Shown: positions 7,184 through 18,238, counted from the stretch's first letter. The stretch is DNA of 64,000 nt from Conexibacter sp. S30A1 (GCF_023330665.1 NZ_CP097127.1:496001-560000), one strand, 5' to 3'. Numbers and translations: made by a program. The notes: generated by a model not told the origin, from the letters alone.

Positions 7184-7864
7184 GTGCCGGTTCCACGCAG
7201 GTTCGACCGGCGCATGCCGGAGCGTGACCAGACACGGATCAACGATCGCATCCGCGTTCCCGAGGTACGCCTGATCGGCGACGACGGGAAACAGATCGGC
7301 GTGGTCAAGACCAGCGAGGCGCTCAGTTACGCACAAGAGCGTGACCTCGACCTTGTCGAGGTGGCCCCGGAGGCCCGCCCGCCCGTCTGCCGCGTGCTCG
7401 ACTACTCGAAGTACAAGTACGAGCAGGCGCAGAAGCAGAAGGCTGCACGCAAGCATCAGCAGCAGATCACGATCCGCGAGATCAAGTTGCGGCCGAAGAT
7501 CGCGCAGGCTGACTACGACACCAAGAAGGGGCATGTCGAGCGCTTCCTGCGAGCCAAGGACAAGGTCAAGGTGACGATCATGTTTCGCGGTCGCGAGGTC
7601 ACGCACCCTGAGCGCGGCGTGGCGCTCCTGAACCGCCTGGCCGAGGAGCTCGGGGAGCTGGCGGTCGTCGAGCAGACGCCGGTGCAGGACGGGCGCAACA
7701 TGACGATGATGCTCTCGCCCTCCAAGGCCATCCTGGCGGCCGAGGAGGCGCACGCCGAGACCGCGCACGCCGAGGCGGGCGAGAAGAAGCCGCGCCGCCA
7801 GCAGCGAGACGCGATGGCCGCCGAAAGCGAGTCCGCGTCGGCCACGCCTTCAGCGCGCGCCTGA
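7184..7864 (+). CDS. infC: Translation initiation factor IF-3
   Basis: A 226-residue IF-3, which keeps the 30S subunit free and checks the start codon. The N-terminal domain reads RINDRIRVPEVRLIGDDGKQIGVV, the linker is Lys-rich (YKYEQAQKQKAARKHQQQ), and the C-terminal domain shows IREIKLRPKIAQADYDTKKGH and RFLRAKDKVKVTIMFRGREVTHPERG. A charged, Ala-rich tail of about 40 residues goes beyond the usual end. The GTG start at 7184 directly follows a stop codon; ATG 7214 (MPERDQTRIND) is a good alternative. It is the first gene of the infC-rpmI-rplT operon. Confidence 0.93.
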   Translation: MPVPRRFDRRMPERDQTRINDRIRVPEVRLIGDDGKQIGVVKTSEALSYAQERDLDLVEVAPEARPPVCRVLDYSKYKYEQAQKQKAARKHQQQITIREIKLRPKIAQADYDTKKGHVERFLRAKDKVKVTIMFRGREVTHPERGVALLNRLAEELGELAVVEQTPVQDGRNMTMMLSPSKAILAAEEAHAETAHAEAGEKKPRRQQRDAMAAESESASATPSARA

Positions 7865-7927
7865 ACCGCTGCGGCTTGGACGGCGCCAGCGGCGACTGAC
7901 GCGATCTGCTTTACTGAGCGGCCGATC

Positions 7928-8131
7928 ATGCCCAAGATGAAGACCCATTCCGGCGCTAAGAAGCGCTTCAAGCTGACCGCGACCGGCAAGGTCAAGGCCC
8001 GCCACGCGTTCTCGAGTCACATCCTCGAGAAGAAGTCGCCCAAGTACAAGCGCAACCTCGCGAGCCCGGTGATCCTCTCCGATCACGACGCGCCGCGGGT
8101 CAAGACACTGCTGGGAGCCAAGAAGTCATGA
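7928..8131 (+). CDS. rpmI: 50S ribosomal protein L35
   Basis: A 67-residue basic protein with the L35 signature [20 protein letters not shown] and an [12 protein letters not shown] segment. It is part of the large ribosomal subunit. It lies between infC and rplT, the standard order, and its stop overlaps the rplT start by 4 nt (ATGA), which implies coupled translation. Confidence 0.97.
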   Translation: MPKMKTHSGAKKRFKLTATGKVKARHAFSSHILEKKSPKYKRNLASPVILSDHDAPRVKTLLGAKKS

Positions 8132-8490
8132 GCCGCGTCAAGCGTTCTGTGCACGCGCGCAAGAAGCGCCGTGAGACCCTGGAGATGGCCAAGGGCTTCC
8201 GCGGCGACGCCTCGCGTCGCTACCGGGTGGCCAAGGAGGCTGTGCTCAAGGCCGACCAGTACCGTTATCGCGATCGCCGCAACCGCAAGCGGGACTTCCG
8301 CCGGCTGTGGATCACGCGCATAAATGCCGCTGCCAGGCTCAACGGGCTGTCCTACTCGCAGCTCATCCATGGCCTTGAGCTGGCGGGCGTCGAGCTTGAC
8401 CGCAAGGTCCTGGCTGACATCGCCGTGCACGACGCCGAGACCTTCCGACGTATCGCGCAACGCGCCCAGGAGGCGCTGGCCGTCGGCTGA
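8128..8490 (+). CDS. rplT: 50S ribosomal protein L20
   Basis: A 120-residue L20, a 23S rRNA-binding assembly protein and often the autoregulator of this operon. The N-terminus [20 protein letters not shown] and the segment [20 protein letters not shown] are characteristic; the C-terminal globular part follows ([20 protein letters not shown]). A clear terminator lies 28 nt downstream. Confidence 0.97.
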   Translation: MSRVKRSVHARKKRRETLEMAKGFRGDASRRYRVAKEAVLKADQYRYRDRRNRKRDFRRLWITRINAAARLNGLSYSQLIHGLELAGVELDRKVLADIAVHDAETFRRIAQRAQEALAVG

Positions 8491-8517
8491 GCAGCGCCGC
8501 AGACCAGCACCGCCACA

Positions 8518-8549
8518 GGGCGCCGCTCCCACGGGACGGCGCCCTTTTT
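8518..8549 (+). terminator. Rho-independent terminator of infC-rpmI-rplT
   Basis: GGGCGCCG (8518-8525) and CGGCGCCC (8537-8544) form a perfect 8-bp stem with an 11-nt loop, followed by five T (8545-8549). Confidence 0.9.
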
Positions 8550-8565
8550 CGTTCCTGACATCACG

Positions 8566-9294
8566 ATGATCACAAGCCCTCACAACGACAAGCTGAAGAC
8601 CGTCCGCAAGCTGCGCGCGCGCCGCCGCGAGCGTGAGCGGCTCGGGCTCTTCGTCGCCGAGGGCGAGGACCTGCTGAGCGCCGCCGACGCGGCCGGTTGG
8701 GAGCCGGTCGAGCGCTTTGCGGCGAGCGGTAGCGGCCTGCCGGGGATCGAGGTTGACCCGGCCGTGTTGCGCTCTGTCAGCGAGCTCGCCTCGGGCACGC
8801 GGACGCTGGCCGTCTACCGGGAGCGCTGGCTCGAGGGCGGCGCGCTGGCTCACTCAAACGGCCTCTGCGTCTATCTGCACGGCCTGTCTGACCCTGCCAA
8901 CGTCGGTGCCGTGCTGCGCTCGGCAGCCGCGTTTGGCGCCGGTTGTGTGGCGCTCGGTCCGGGCAGTGCCGATCCCTTCAGCCCGCGGGCGGTGCGGGCG
9001 AGCATGGGCGCGATCTTCAGCGTTCCGGTCGTGTCGGCGTCCGTGGCAGCGCTACCGGGCGTCAAGCTCGCGTTGGATGCGCGCGCAACCCGCCCGCTTT
9101 CAGCCGTGGTCAGAGAGCTTGAGCGCGCCGGCACGGTGACCCTGATGATCGGCGCGGAGCGGGAAGGACTCGGTGGGGAGCTGCTTGGTCACGCCGACCA
9201 CGAGGCGCAAATTCCGATCGCCACCGAGTCGCTGAACGCAGCCGTGGCTGCCGCCATCGCCATGTACGAGCTGTCCCGGGACAGCAACTCGTAG
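8566..9294 (+). CDS. TrmH/SpoU-family RNA 2'-O-methyltransferase
   Basis: A 242-residue SPOUT methyltransferase that uses S-adenosylmethionine to methylate a ribose in rRNA or tRNA. The N-terminal substrate-binding part contains LFVAEGEDLLSAA. The knotted domain shows motif 1 (DPANVGAVLRSAAAFGA), motif 2 (SPRAVRASMGAIFSVPV, IGAEREGLGGELL) and motif 3 (IPIATESLNAAVAAAIAMYE). Placed between rplT and pheS as in many genomes, it is probably an rRNA enzyme of the RlmB/TsnR type; the exact nucleotide is unknown. Confidence 0.88.
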   Translation: MITSPHNDKLKTVRKLRARRRERERLGLFVAEGEDLLSAADAAGWEPVERFAASGSGLPGIEVDPAVLRSVSELASGTRTLAVYRERWLEGGALAHSNGLCVYLHGLSDPANVGAVLRSAAAFGAGCVALGPGSADPFSPRAVRASMGAIFSVPVVSASVAALPGVKLALDARATRPLSAVVRELERAGTVTLMIGAEREGLGGELLGHADHEAQIPIATESLNAAVAAAIAMYELSRDSNS

Positions 9295-9297
9295 GAT
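9292..9297 (+). promoter_or_regulatory. -10 element, leaderless type (pheS)
   Basis: TAGGAT overlaps the stop codon of the upstream methyltransferase and ends 9 nt before ATG 9307. Confidence 0.4.
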
Positions 9298-9306
9298 CAG
9301 CGGGAC

Positions 9307-10362
9307 ATGAGCGTGACCGACCGGATCGAGCAGCTCGAGCGTGAGGCGCAGGCGGCGGCTGCTGTCGCCGCATCGAGTGCCGAGATCGAGGAGCTGCGCG
9401 TTCGCTACCTCGGGCGCAAGGCAGAGCTGCCAAATCTGCTGCGCGAGGTCGCGCAGCTGCCTGCGGATCAGCGATCGGCCGTCGGCAGCGCCGCCAACCG
9501 GGCCCGCCGGGCGATCGATTCACTGCTCGATCAGCGCGCCGGAGAGCTTGCTGTGAGCGAGCTCGATGCGCGCCTGCAAGCTGAGCGTGTCGACGTGACG
9601 CTGCCGGGCGACCCGCTGCCCGCGATCGGCCGTCTGCACCTCATCACCCAGACCCGGCGCGAGATCGAGGATGTCTTCATCGGGCTGGGCTTCAACGTCG
9701 CCGAGGGGCCAGAGATCGAGACCGTCAGCTACAACTTCGACGCTCTCAACCACGACGCCCAGCACCCCGCGCGGGCCTGGAGTGACACGTTCTACATCTC
9801 CGACGAGGTGCTGCTGCGCACGCACACGAGCCCGATGCAGATCAGAGCGATGGAGCTCAGCCCGCCGCCGGTCTATCTGATCGTGCCCGGCCGCGTGTAC
9901 CGGCGCGACTCCGACCTCACGCACACGCCGCAGTTTCACCAGGTGGAGGGTCTGGCGGTCGATGAGGACATCACGCTGGCCGATCTCAAGGGAACACTGC
10001 TCGCGTTCGCGCGCGCGATCTTCGGGCCCGAGCGCGAAATCCGCCTGCGGCCGCACTTCTTCCCGTTCACCGAACCGAGCGTGGAGGTGGATGTCTCCTG
10101 CTTCAACTGCTCGGGCGGCGTCGTGGCGGGCGGCGAGCGCTGCGGCATCTGCAAGGGGACAGGCTGGCTTGAGATCCTCGGCTCCGGCATGGTCGACCCG
10201 AACGTGCTCGCCTACGTGGCCGGCAACGGCTACGACCCGGAGCGCGTGCAGGGCTTCGCCTTCGGGATGGGAATCGAGCGGATCGCGATGCTCAAGCATG
10301 GCGTCAGCGACCTGCGCCTCTTCTACGACAACGACATCCGTTTTCTGGAGCAATTCGCATGA
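9307..10362 (+). CDS. pheS: Phenylalanine--tRNA ligase alpha subunit
   Basis: A 351-residue alpha chain that holds the aminoacylation site of the (alpha beta)2 enzyme. An N-terminal coiled-coil (residues 1-85) is followed by the class II core: GFNVAEGPEIETVSYNFDALN, LLRTHTSPMQIRAM, RRDSDLTHTPQFHQVEGL and FGMGIERIAMLKHGVSDLR. A four-Cys cluster (SCFNC and RCGIC) sits in the insertion before GSGMVDPNVL, a likely metal-binding variant found in part of the family. It overlaps pheT by 4 nt. Confidence 0.97.
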   Translation: MSVTDRIEQLEREAQAAAAVAASSAEIEELRVRYLGRKAELPNLLREVAQLPADQRSAVGSAANRARRAIDSLLDQRAGELAVSELDARLQAERVDVTLPGDPLPAIGRLHLITQTRREIEDVFIGLGFNVAEGPEIETVSYNFDALNHDAQHPARAWSDTFYISDEVLLRTHTSPMQIRAMELSPPPVYLIVPGRVYRRDSDLTHTPQFHQVEGLAVDEDITLADLKGTLLAFARAIFGPEREIRLRPHFFPFTEPSVEVDVSCFNCSGGVVAGGERCGICKGTGWLEILGSGMVDPNVLAYVAGNGYDPERVQGFAFGMGIERIAMLKHGVSDLRLFYDNDIRFLEQFA

Positions 10363-12773
10363 GGGTGCCGATGGAGTGGCTGCGCGAGTACTGCGAGCTG
10401 CACATGGACGCCCACACGCTTGCTCAGCGTCTGGCGCTGACCGGGACCGAGGTGGAGCGGGTGGAGCACCACGGTGTGAGCGAGCTCGAGCACTTCGTGG
10501 TCGGCCACGTGCTCGAGCGGCGCAAACACCCGGATGCCGACCGGCTCAGCGTCTGCATGGTCGACACCGGCGGCTCCACACCGGCGCAGATCATCTGCGG
10601 CGCTCCGAACGTGGCCGCCGGCCAAACGGTCGGTGTGGCACGCCCCGGTGCGGTGATGCCGGACGGCACCAGGCTGCAGAAGGCCAAGCTGCGCGGCATC
10701 GTGTCGCAGGGCATGATCCTCTCCGAGCGCGAGCTCCAGATCAGCGACGAACACACCGGCATCATGGTGCTCGATCAAGCTCACGCGCCCGGCACGCCGC
10801 TGGCCGATGTTGCCCCGATCGCCACCGAAGTACTCGTCCTCGAGATCACGCCCAACCGTCCCGACTGCCTGTCGATCTACGGGGTGGCGCGCGAGGTTGC
10901 CGCCGCCACAGGAGCACAGTTGCGCCCCGCCCCTTGGGAGTACGACCCGGGCAGCTTCGGCGTGCTCGACGGCATCACGATCGTCAACCAGGCAGGCGAT
11001 GAGCTGTGCCCCCGCTTCACCGCGCGCATCTTCGACGGTGTGCGCGTCGGCCCGAGCCCGCTGTGGCTGAAGGCCCGCCTGATGGCCTGCGGACAGCGCC
11101 CGATCTCGAACGTCGTCGACATCACCAACTACGTGATGCTGCTGACCGGTCAGCCGATGCATGCCTTCGACCGGGAGCGCATCGCCGGCGGGCGGCTGAC
11201 GGTTCGCACTGCCCATGACGGAGAGCGGATCCAGACGCTCGACGGCCAGCAACGCACGCTGAGCGAGCGGGCGGTCGTGATCGAGGACGGTGACGGCCCA
11301 ACCTCGATCGCCGGGGTGATGGGCGGCGGGCGCTCCGAGGTTTCTGACCAGACGACCAGCATCCTCAGCGAGGCGGCGACCTGGAACGGGCCGAACATCC
11401 ATGCGACCTCGCAGGCGCTGGGGCTGCGCAGCGAGGCTTCAACCCGTTTTGAAAAGGGCCTTGCGCGCGAGCAGACGCTCTGGGCCCAGGCTGTCGCCAC
11501 CAGGCTCTTTCAAGATCTCTGTGGCGCCACCGTCCGGCCGGGCACGCTTGACCTTGGCGCGCCCCCGCCCCCGCCAGTGACGATCCATCTGCGCGACGCG
11601 CGCATCGAGCGGTTGCTCGGCATGAGCGTCCCGCGCGCCCGTTGCCGCGAACTGCTTCAGACGATCAGTTTCGGGACCGCCGACGCCGCCGATGGCCTGG
11701 ACGTCACCGTGCCGGACTTTCGACGCGCGGATGTGACACGCGAGGCGGACCTGATCGAGGAGGTCTCGCGGCTCGCGGGGCTCGAGAGCCTGCCAGCCAC
11801 CCTGCCTGCACGCCGGACCGCCTTTGGACGGCTCACGGCCCCACAGCGTCTGCGGCGCAGGCTGGAGGATGGGTTGGCCGCCCATGGCCTGCACGAGATC
11901 GTCGGCTGGAGCTTTCAAGCGCCGGACGTCTCCGCGCGGCTGCTGCTGGACGGCGAGCCCGCGGTCGAGCTTGCCAACCCGATGTCCTCGGAGCAGGCGC
12001 GGATGCGCACGGGTCTGATCGCCTCGCTGCTCGACGTGGCCGCCCGCAACCACGCACGCGGTGCCACCAGGCTTGCCCTGTTCGAGTCGGGGGCGGTCTA
12101 TCTGCCGGACAGCTCCGGGGTCAGCGGTGTCGCGCGCGAGCCGCACCACCTGGCGGCGCTCGTCTGCGGCGCTGTGCGGGCACCCACCTGGCGCGAGCAG
12201 CACCCGCCGCAGGCGGACTTCTTCGCCGCCAAGGGCCTGCTGGGTGCGGTGCTCGCTAGCGCCGGCGTCCCGTGGCAGCTCATGGCCGGGTCCGAACACC
12301 CATTCCTGCATCCCGGGCGTCGGGCTACGGTGCAGGTCGGGGCCGCCGGTGTCGGCTGGGTGGGCGAGATTCACCCACGGGTGGCATCAGGCTGGGGCCT
12401 GAGCGAGACGGTCGCCGCCTTCGAGATCGACCTCTCGGCGATCGAGCCACCGGGCCCGCATGCCTTCGCAGACCTGACGAGCTTCCCGGCCGTTCACGAG
12501 GATCTGGCGATCGTCGTCGGGGAGCACGTGCCCGCCAGCGAGTTGCTCGCCGTGATCGACAGCGCCGGTGCGCCGCTGCTTCGCTCGAGCGAGGTCTTCG
12601 ACGTCTTTCGTGACGAGCAGCGGCTCGGCGCCGACCTGAAGTCCGTGGCCGTGCGCCTCAGCTTCGCGGCCGGCGATCGCACGCTCACCGACGAGGAGGT
12701 TGCGCGCCAGCGCCAACTGATCATCGCCGCTGTGGACGGGCAGCTCGGCGGGAGGATCCGTGACGCCCAGTAG
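10359..12773 (+). CDS. pheT: Phenylalanine--tRNA ligase beta subunit
   Basis: An 804-residue beta chain. Domains in order: an EMAP-type tRNA-binding domain (about residues 40-150, KHPDADRLSVCMVD, ICGAPNVAAGQ), the B3/B4 editing region (residues 210-380, PISNVVDITNYVML, ASTRFEKGLAREQ), B5 (about 400-470), the core-like domain and the C-terminal ferredoxin-fold anticodon-binding domain (FPAVHEDLAIVV, FAAGDRTLTDEEV). ATGA overlap with pheS couples the two subunits. Its last 14 nt overlap argC. Confidence 0.96.
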   Translation: MRVPMEWLREYCELHMDAHTLAQRLALTGTEVERVEHHGVSELEHFVVGHVLERRKHPDADRLSVCMVDTGGSTPAQIICGAPNVAAGQTVGVARPGAVMPDGTRLQKAKLRGIVSQGMILSERELQISDEHTGIMVLDQAHAPGTPLADVAPIATEVLVLEITPNRPDCLSIYGVAREVAAATGAQLRPAPWEYDPGSFGVLDGITIVNQAGDELCPRFTARIFDGVRVGPSPLWLKARLMACGQRPISNVVDITNYVMLLTGQPMHAFDRERIAGGRLTVRTAHDGERIQTLDGQQRTLSERAVVIEDGDGPTSIAGVMGGGRSEVSDQTTSILSEAATWNGPNIHATSQALGLRSEASTRFEKGLAREQTLWAQAVATRLFQDLCGATVRPGTLDLGAPPPPPVTIHLRDARIERLLGMSVPRARCRELLQTISFGTADAADGLDVTVPDFRRADVTREADLIEEVSRLAGLESLPATLPARRTAFGRLTAPQRLRRRLEDGLAAHGLHEIVGWSFQAPDVSARLLLDGEPAVELANPMSSEQARMRTGLIASLLDVAARNHARGATRLALFESGAVYLPDSSGVSGVAREPHHLAALVCGAVRAPTWREQHPPQADFFAAKGLLGAVLASAGVPWQLMAGSEHPFLHPGRRATVQVGAAGVGWVGEIHPRVASGWGLSETVAAFEIDLSAIEPPGPHAFADLTSFPAVHEDLAIVVGEHVPASELLAVIDSAGAPLLRSSEVFDVFRDEQRLGADLKSVAVRLSFAAGDRTLTDEEVARQRQLIIAAVDGQLGGRIRDAQ

Positions 12774-13776
12774 TCAGCCGACGGTGGCCGTGTTCGGGGC
12801 CGGCGGCTATGCCGGCTCGCTGGCGGCCCGGCTGCTGCACGAACACCCCGTGTTTGAGCTGCGTCACGTCACCGCCCGCGCCGACGTGGGCCGCCGGATC
12901 GACGAGCTCTATCCTCAGCATCGCGTGCCGATGCTGCTCGAGGAGGCCGACCTTGAGCGTCACGCGCAGGTCGACGCTGCGATTGTCGCCTACCCGCATG
13001 GCGCCGCGGCCCAGTTTGTGGCGGCTTTGTACGCCCGTGGCGTACGGGTCGTCGACCTGAGTGCCGACTTCCGCCTGCGTGACCTTGCCACCTACGAGGA
13101 GTGGTATCTGCCACACCCGGAGCCCGGACTGCTCGCCGGCGCGGTCTACGGGCTTCCCGAGCTCTATCGCGCGCAGATTGCGGCTTGCGACCTGGTCGCC
13201 AACCCCGGCTGCTACCCCACGGCCACGATCCTCGCCCTCGCGCCGCTCGCGCGGGAGGGCCTCATCGCGGAGCTCGTCGTCGACGCCAAGTCGGGGGTCT
13301 CGGGTGCCGGCCGGACGGCGAGCGAGAAGACCCACTTCGTCACCGTCGACGAGAACGTCAACGCCTACGGTGTGCCGCGTCATCGTCACACGCCGGAGAT
13401 TGAGCAGGAGCTTGCGGCGCTCGGCAGCAGCCTGCAAATCACGTTCACGCCCCATCTGCTGCCGCTTGACCAGGGCGAGCTTGTGTCCTGTTACGTGACG
13501 CTGAGCGACCCGCAGGTCACGCTCGAGCAGCTGCACCGCCTCTACCACGACGCCTACGACCACGAGCAGTTCGTGGAGCTCGCGAACGAGCCGCCGGGGG
13601 TTCGCGCCGTGCGCGAGACCAACATCTGCCGGATTGCGGTCTTCCGTGACGAGCGCACCGGACGTGTGATCGTGTTCGCAGCGATCGACAACCTCTGGAA
13701 GGGCACCGCCTCGCAGGCGGTTCAGAACCTGAACCTGATGTTCGGCCTGCCGGAGGGGACCGGCATCACCAGGTGA
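12760..13776 (+). CDS. argC: N-acetyl-gamma-glutamyl-phosphate reductase
   Basis: A 338-residue NADPH-dependent reductase of arginine synthesis, third step. The Rossmann motif VAVFGAGGYAGSLAARLL is at the N-terminus, the catalytic Cys in LVANPGCYPTAT, and the substrate-binding segments SGVSGAGRTASEKTHF and PRHRHTPEIEQ follow. It is the first gene of argCJBD; each gene overlaps the next by 4 nt. The start is a GTG at 12760, inside the end of pheT. Confidence 0.95.
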   Translation: MTPSSQPTVAVFGAGGYAGSLAARLLHEHPVFELRHVTARADVGRRIDELYPQHRVPMLLEEADLERHAQVDAAIVAYPHGAAAQFVAALYARGVRVVDLSADFRLRDLATYEEWYLPHPEPGLLAGAVYGLPELYRAQIAACDLVANPGCYPTATILALAPLAREGLIAELVVDAKSGVSGAGRTASEKTHFVTVDENVNAYGVPRHRHTPEIEQELAALGSSLQITFTPHLLPLDQGELVSCYVTLSDPQVTLEQLHRLYHDAYDHEQFVELANEPPGVRAVRETNICRIAVFRDERTGRVIVFAAIDNLWKGTASQAVQNLNLMFGLPEGTGITR

Positions 13777-15017
13777 GCGGCTCGTTCTTTCAGTCGCGCT
13801 GGGTCAGCGCCCCGGCTAACGTCAGTGAGGCTTCAGATGGCCTGCTGCCGAAGGGTTTCCGGGCGGCTGGCGGCGCCTGCGGTGTGAAGGCTGACGGCGC
13901 CATGGACCTTGGACTGATCGTCTCCGACGCGCCGGCCACGACCAGCGCGGCCCGCTTCAGCCGCTCGGGCACCCAGTCGGCGCCGGTGCTCTACAGCCTG
14001 CGGGAGGCAAAGCTCTGGCAGCTGCGTGCCGTGGTTGTCAACTCCGGCAACGCCAACGCCGCGACCGGTGCCCGGGGGCTCGACGACGCTGCCGCGATGG
14101 CAGCGGCCGCGGCGGCAGCGGCGGGCGTTGACCGCCACCAGGTGGCCGTGGCCTCCACCGGCGTGATCGGCGTGCCGCTGCCCGTCGAGCGCATCCTCGA
14201 CGGGCTCCCACGCCTTGGTGGCGAGCTGCGGCCCGCCGGCGGCGATGACTTCGCGCAGGCTATCCGCACCACCGACGCCTTCCCCAAGCAGGTCACGCTC
14301 GACGTGGCGCTGAGCGCCGGCAGCGTGCGCCTCAGCGTGCAGGCCAAGGGCGCCGGGATGATCTCGCCGAAGTTCGCGACGCTGCTGGTGTTCGTGCAAA
14401 CGGATGCCGTCATCGAGCCCGAGGAGGCTGACCTGCTGCTGTCGGTCTGCACCAAGCGTTCGTTTGAGCGCATCAGCGTCGACGGCCAGCTCTCCACCTC
14501 GGACACGATTGTGCTGCTCGCCTCGGGCGCCTCCGGTGTGCGAATCGAGCCCAAGACGGCCGACGAACGCGCCTTTGGCGAGGCTCTCGATGCCGCCATG
14601 CGGCAGATCGCGCTGCTGGTGGTCAAGGACGGCGAGGGCGCACGCCGCGTCGGCAGGGTGGTGGTCAAGGGCGGCGACCAGCACGTCGCTGATCGCCTCG
14701 CGCACGCGATCGGCGACTCGCCACTGGTCAAGACAGCCCTCTACGGCGGCGATCCGAACTGGGGGAGGATCATCCAGGTCGTCGGGGCTGTGCTGCCGGG
14801 CATGGCGCCTCTTCACGTTGACATCTCGATCGAGGGCATCGTCGTCTGCGTCAACGGAGCCTACGTCGCCTACGACCAGCGGGCGCTCGCCGAAGCGGTG
14901 TCGGGCGATGAGGTCGAATACGAGGTTGTGCTGCCCGGCGAAGGCGCCGAGGCTGAGCGCTACTTCTCAGATCTCGGCCACGAGTATGTGACGATCAACG
15001 CGGAGTACACGACGTGA
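13773..15017 (+). CDS. argJ: Bifunctional ornithine acetyltransferase/N-acetylglutamate synthase
   Basis: A 414-residue ArgJ, which recycles the acetyl group from N-acetylornithine to glutamate. The self-cleavage region reads KGAGMISPKFATLLVF with the nucleophilic Thr in FATLL, and NSGNANAATGARG and YGGDPNWGRIIQVVGA are family motifs. It should be processed into two chains. GTG start at 13773 overlapping argC by 4 nt. Because ArgJ is present, the acetyl cycle is probable; whether it also makes acetylglutamate from acetyl-CoA cannot be read from the sequence. Confidence 0.95.
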   Translation: MSGSFFQSRWVSAPANVSEASDGLLPKGFRAAGGACGVKADGAMDLGLIVSDAPATTSAARFSRSGTQSAPVLYSLREAKLWQLRAVVVNSGNANAATGARGLDDAAAMAAAAAAAAGVDRHQVAVASTGVIGVPLPVERILDGLPRLGGELRPAGGDDFAQAIRTTDAFPKQVTLDVALSAGSVRLSVQAKGAGMISPKFATLLVFVQTDAVIEPEEADLLLSVCTKRSFERISVDGQLSTSDTIVLLASGASGVRIEPKTADERAFGEALDAAMRQIALLVVKDGEGARRVGRVVVKGGDQHVADRLAHAIGDSPLVKTALYGGDPNWGRIIQVVGAVLPGMAPLHVDISIEGIVVCVNGAYVAYDQRALAEAVSGDEVEYEVVLPGEGAEAERYFSDLGHEYVTINAEYTT

Positions 15018-15885
15018 ACCAGCCGCGCCCCAAACGCGATGTGGAGACGCTGCTCGAGGCGCTGCCCTACATCCGCGAGTTTTACGGCAAGACCGTGGTG
15101 ATCAAATACGGCGGCGCGGCGATGGTCGACCCGCTGCTCAAGGACGAGTTCGCTCGCGACGTGGTGTTGCTCAAGTATGTGGGCATGAACCCGGTGGTGG
15201 TGCACGGCGGCGGTCCGGAGATCACCTCTTACATGCAGCGCCTGGACCTCCCGGTGCGCTTCGTGGACGGTCTGCGGGTCTCCGACGAGCAGACCGTCGA
15301 GCTTGTGAAGATGGTGCTGGTCGGCAAGGTGAACAAGGACATCGTGCTCCAGATAAACCGACACGGTCAGCCGGCGGTCGGCCTGAGCGGTGACGACGGC
15401 CTGCTGTTTCGCGCCAGCCGCATGTCTGCGCCAAGCGGCGCCGACATTGGCTTCGTCGGTCACATCGACCACGTCAACACCGGTGTGATCACCCACATCG
15501 CCGCCGACTACATACCGGTGATCGCGAGCGTCGGTGCGGACGCTGACGGTAACTCGTACAACATCAACGCCGACGACGCGGCCGCTGCGGTCGCCGCAGC
15601 GCTGGGTGCCTACAAGGTGATGTTCATGACCGATGTGGCCGGCTGGCTGCGTGACCCGAACGATCCGGAGAGCCTGATCTCCGAGGTCGGCGCGGATGCG
15701 CTTGAGCAAGCGCTGCCCGGCGTCTCAGGCGGGATGCGACCGAAGCTGAACGCGTGCCTGGAGGCCGTGCGCGCCGGGGTCAGCGCCGCCTACATCGTGG
15801 ACGGACGCGTGCCGCACTCGCTGCTCACGGAACTCTTCACCGACGCCGGCTCGGGCACCAAGATCAGCTCCTTTGGTGGCCAGCT

Positions 15886-15889
<4 letters not shown>
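15014..15889 (+). CDS. argB: Acetylglutamate kinase
   Basis: A 291-residue amino-acid kinase fold that phosphorylates N-acetylglutamate. Motifs: VVIKYGGAAMVD, PVVVHGGGPEI, the substrate site VRFVDGLRVSD, LSGDDGLLFRA, and the C-terminal SGGMRPKLNACLEAVRAGV. An N-terminal helix (residues 1-20) suggests the arginine-sensitive hexameric type. Third gene of argCJBD, overlapping argD by 4 nt (GTGA). Confidence 0.95.
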
Positions 15890-17043
<1,154 letters not shown>

Positions 17044-17044
17044 C

Positions 17045-18217
17045 GTGAGCGCTCGCGGCGAGCTCTTCACGTACGCTGACGCGGCGGCGCAGGTGCGGGC
17101 GGCGTTACCGCCAAGCTACGGGGTGACGCGGGCGCCGGACGGCGTTATCGACGTGCGTGACGAACGCCAGAAGTTGGTCTGTCGTATCCGGGTGCGGGTG
17201 CTGGCCGGCGGCAGTCAGTGGCTCACGCTCACGCCGCTGCGCGGCTACGAGCGCAAGTGCGAGCGGATCCGCTGCTGGCTTGAGCGCGGGGGCCTGCGTC
17301 CGTCCTGGCAGTGGAAGCAGGCGCGCGTGCCGATGGTGGTGGATGAGCCCGCAAACGTGGCGGCGGCGCGGGTTCTGCAACGCCTGCTCGAGATCCAGCA
17401 GGCGAACCTTCCGGGCGTGCTGGTGGGCGAGGACCCGGAGTTCCTGCACGACCTGCGGGTCGCCAACCGGCGGGCACGGAGCGTTGTGCGGCAGATGCGC
17501 GCCGCGTTTTTGCCGGAGCCAGCCGCGCGCATCGTGGCAGAGCTGCGCTGGCTTGGCGCCCAGACCGGCGCCACACGCGACCTGGAGGTGCTGCTCGTGA
17601 CGCTCGACCCGGCGACCGCGGAGCTGGCGCCTGTGCGCCTGCTGCTGGAGCGCCGGCTCGCTCGCGCACGGGCCGAGATGACGGTGACGTTGCGCAGCCC
17701 GCGGGCCGCGCAGCTTGACAGGACCCTCACGCGCCTGGCGCAGGATGCCGCGCAACGGGCGCCCGCGGCGGCGCTCCCGGTGGCGGAGCTCGCCGCGGCA
17801 CGGATCCGTCGTCTGCACCGCAGCATCGTCCGCGCCGGCGGCGCGATCAGCGCACCCATGGAGCCGCAGGCATACCATGCTCTGCGCAAGCAGGGCAAGG
17901 AGCTCCGCTATCTGCTTGAGCTCTTCGGCTTGGCGTTGTTCGACAACACCGCCGTGAGCGAGCTGATCACGGCGCTCAAGGAGCTGCAGGACGTGCTCGG
18001 ACGCCACCAGGATTGTGCGGTACACGCCACGACGCTGCGGCAGCTCGCGCCCGAGCTGGCCGCGCAGGCGGGTGGCGCCGCCGCGCTGCTTGCCACCGGC
18101 GCCGTGATTGCCAGGCTTGAGACCCAGCAGGCAGAGGCTCGTGAGCACTTCGAGTCGAGCTTCAACGTCTTCGCGTCCGCACGACAGCGCAAGCTGGTGG
18201 CGCGAGTATTCGATTGA
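17045..18217 (+). CDS. CHAD domain protein
   Basis: A 390-residue protein with a C-terminal CHAD domain (conserved histidine alpha-helical), from about residue 110. The conserved pieces are EFLHDLRVANRRARSVVRQ and YHALRKQGKELRYLLELF, plus ELQDVLGRHQDCAVH. CHAD domains bind polyphosphate and go to polyphosphate granules in other bacteria. The N-terminal 100 residues (FTYADAAAQVRAALPPSYGV and RIRVRVLAGGSQWLTLTPLRGY) do not look like CYTH. It begins 1 nt after argD and is followed by a ParA ATPase after 21 nt; the pair is the interesting point. Confidence 0.85.
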   Translation: MSARGELFTYADAAAQVRAALPPSYGVTRAPDGVIDVRDERQKLVCRIRVRVLAGGSQWLTLTPLRGYERKCERIRCWLERGGLRPSWQWKQARVPMVVDEPANVAAARVLQRLLEIQQANLPGVLVGEDPEFLHDLRVANRRARSVVRQMRAAFLPEPAARIVAELRWLGAQTGATRDLEVLLVTLDPATAELAPVRLLLERRLARARAEMTVTLRSPRAAQLDRTLTRLAQDAAQRAPAAALPVAELAAARIRRLHRSIVRAGGAISAPMEPQAYHALRKQGKELRYLLELFGLALFDNTAVSELITALKELQDVLGRHQDCAVHATTLRQLAPELAAQAGGAAALLATGAVIARLETQQAEAREHFESSFNVFASARQRKLVARVFD

Positions 18218-18238
18218 CTGATCTGAGAGAGCGACCCG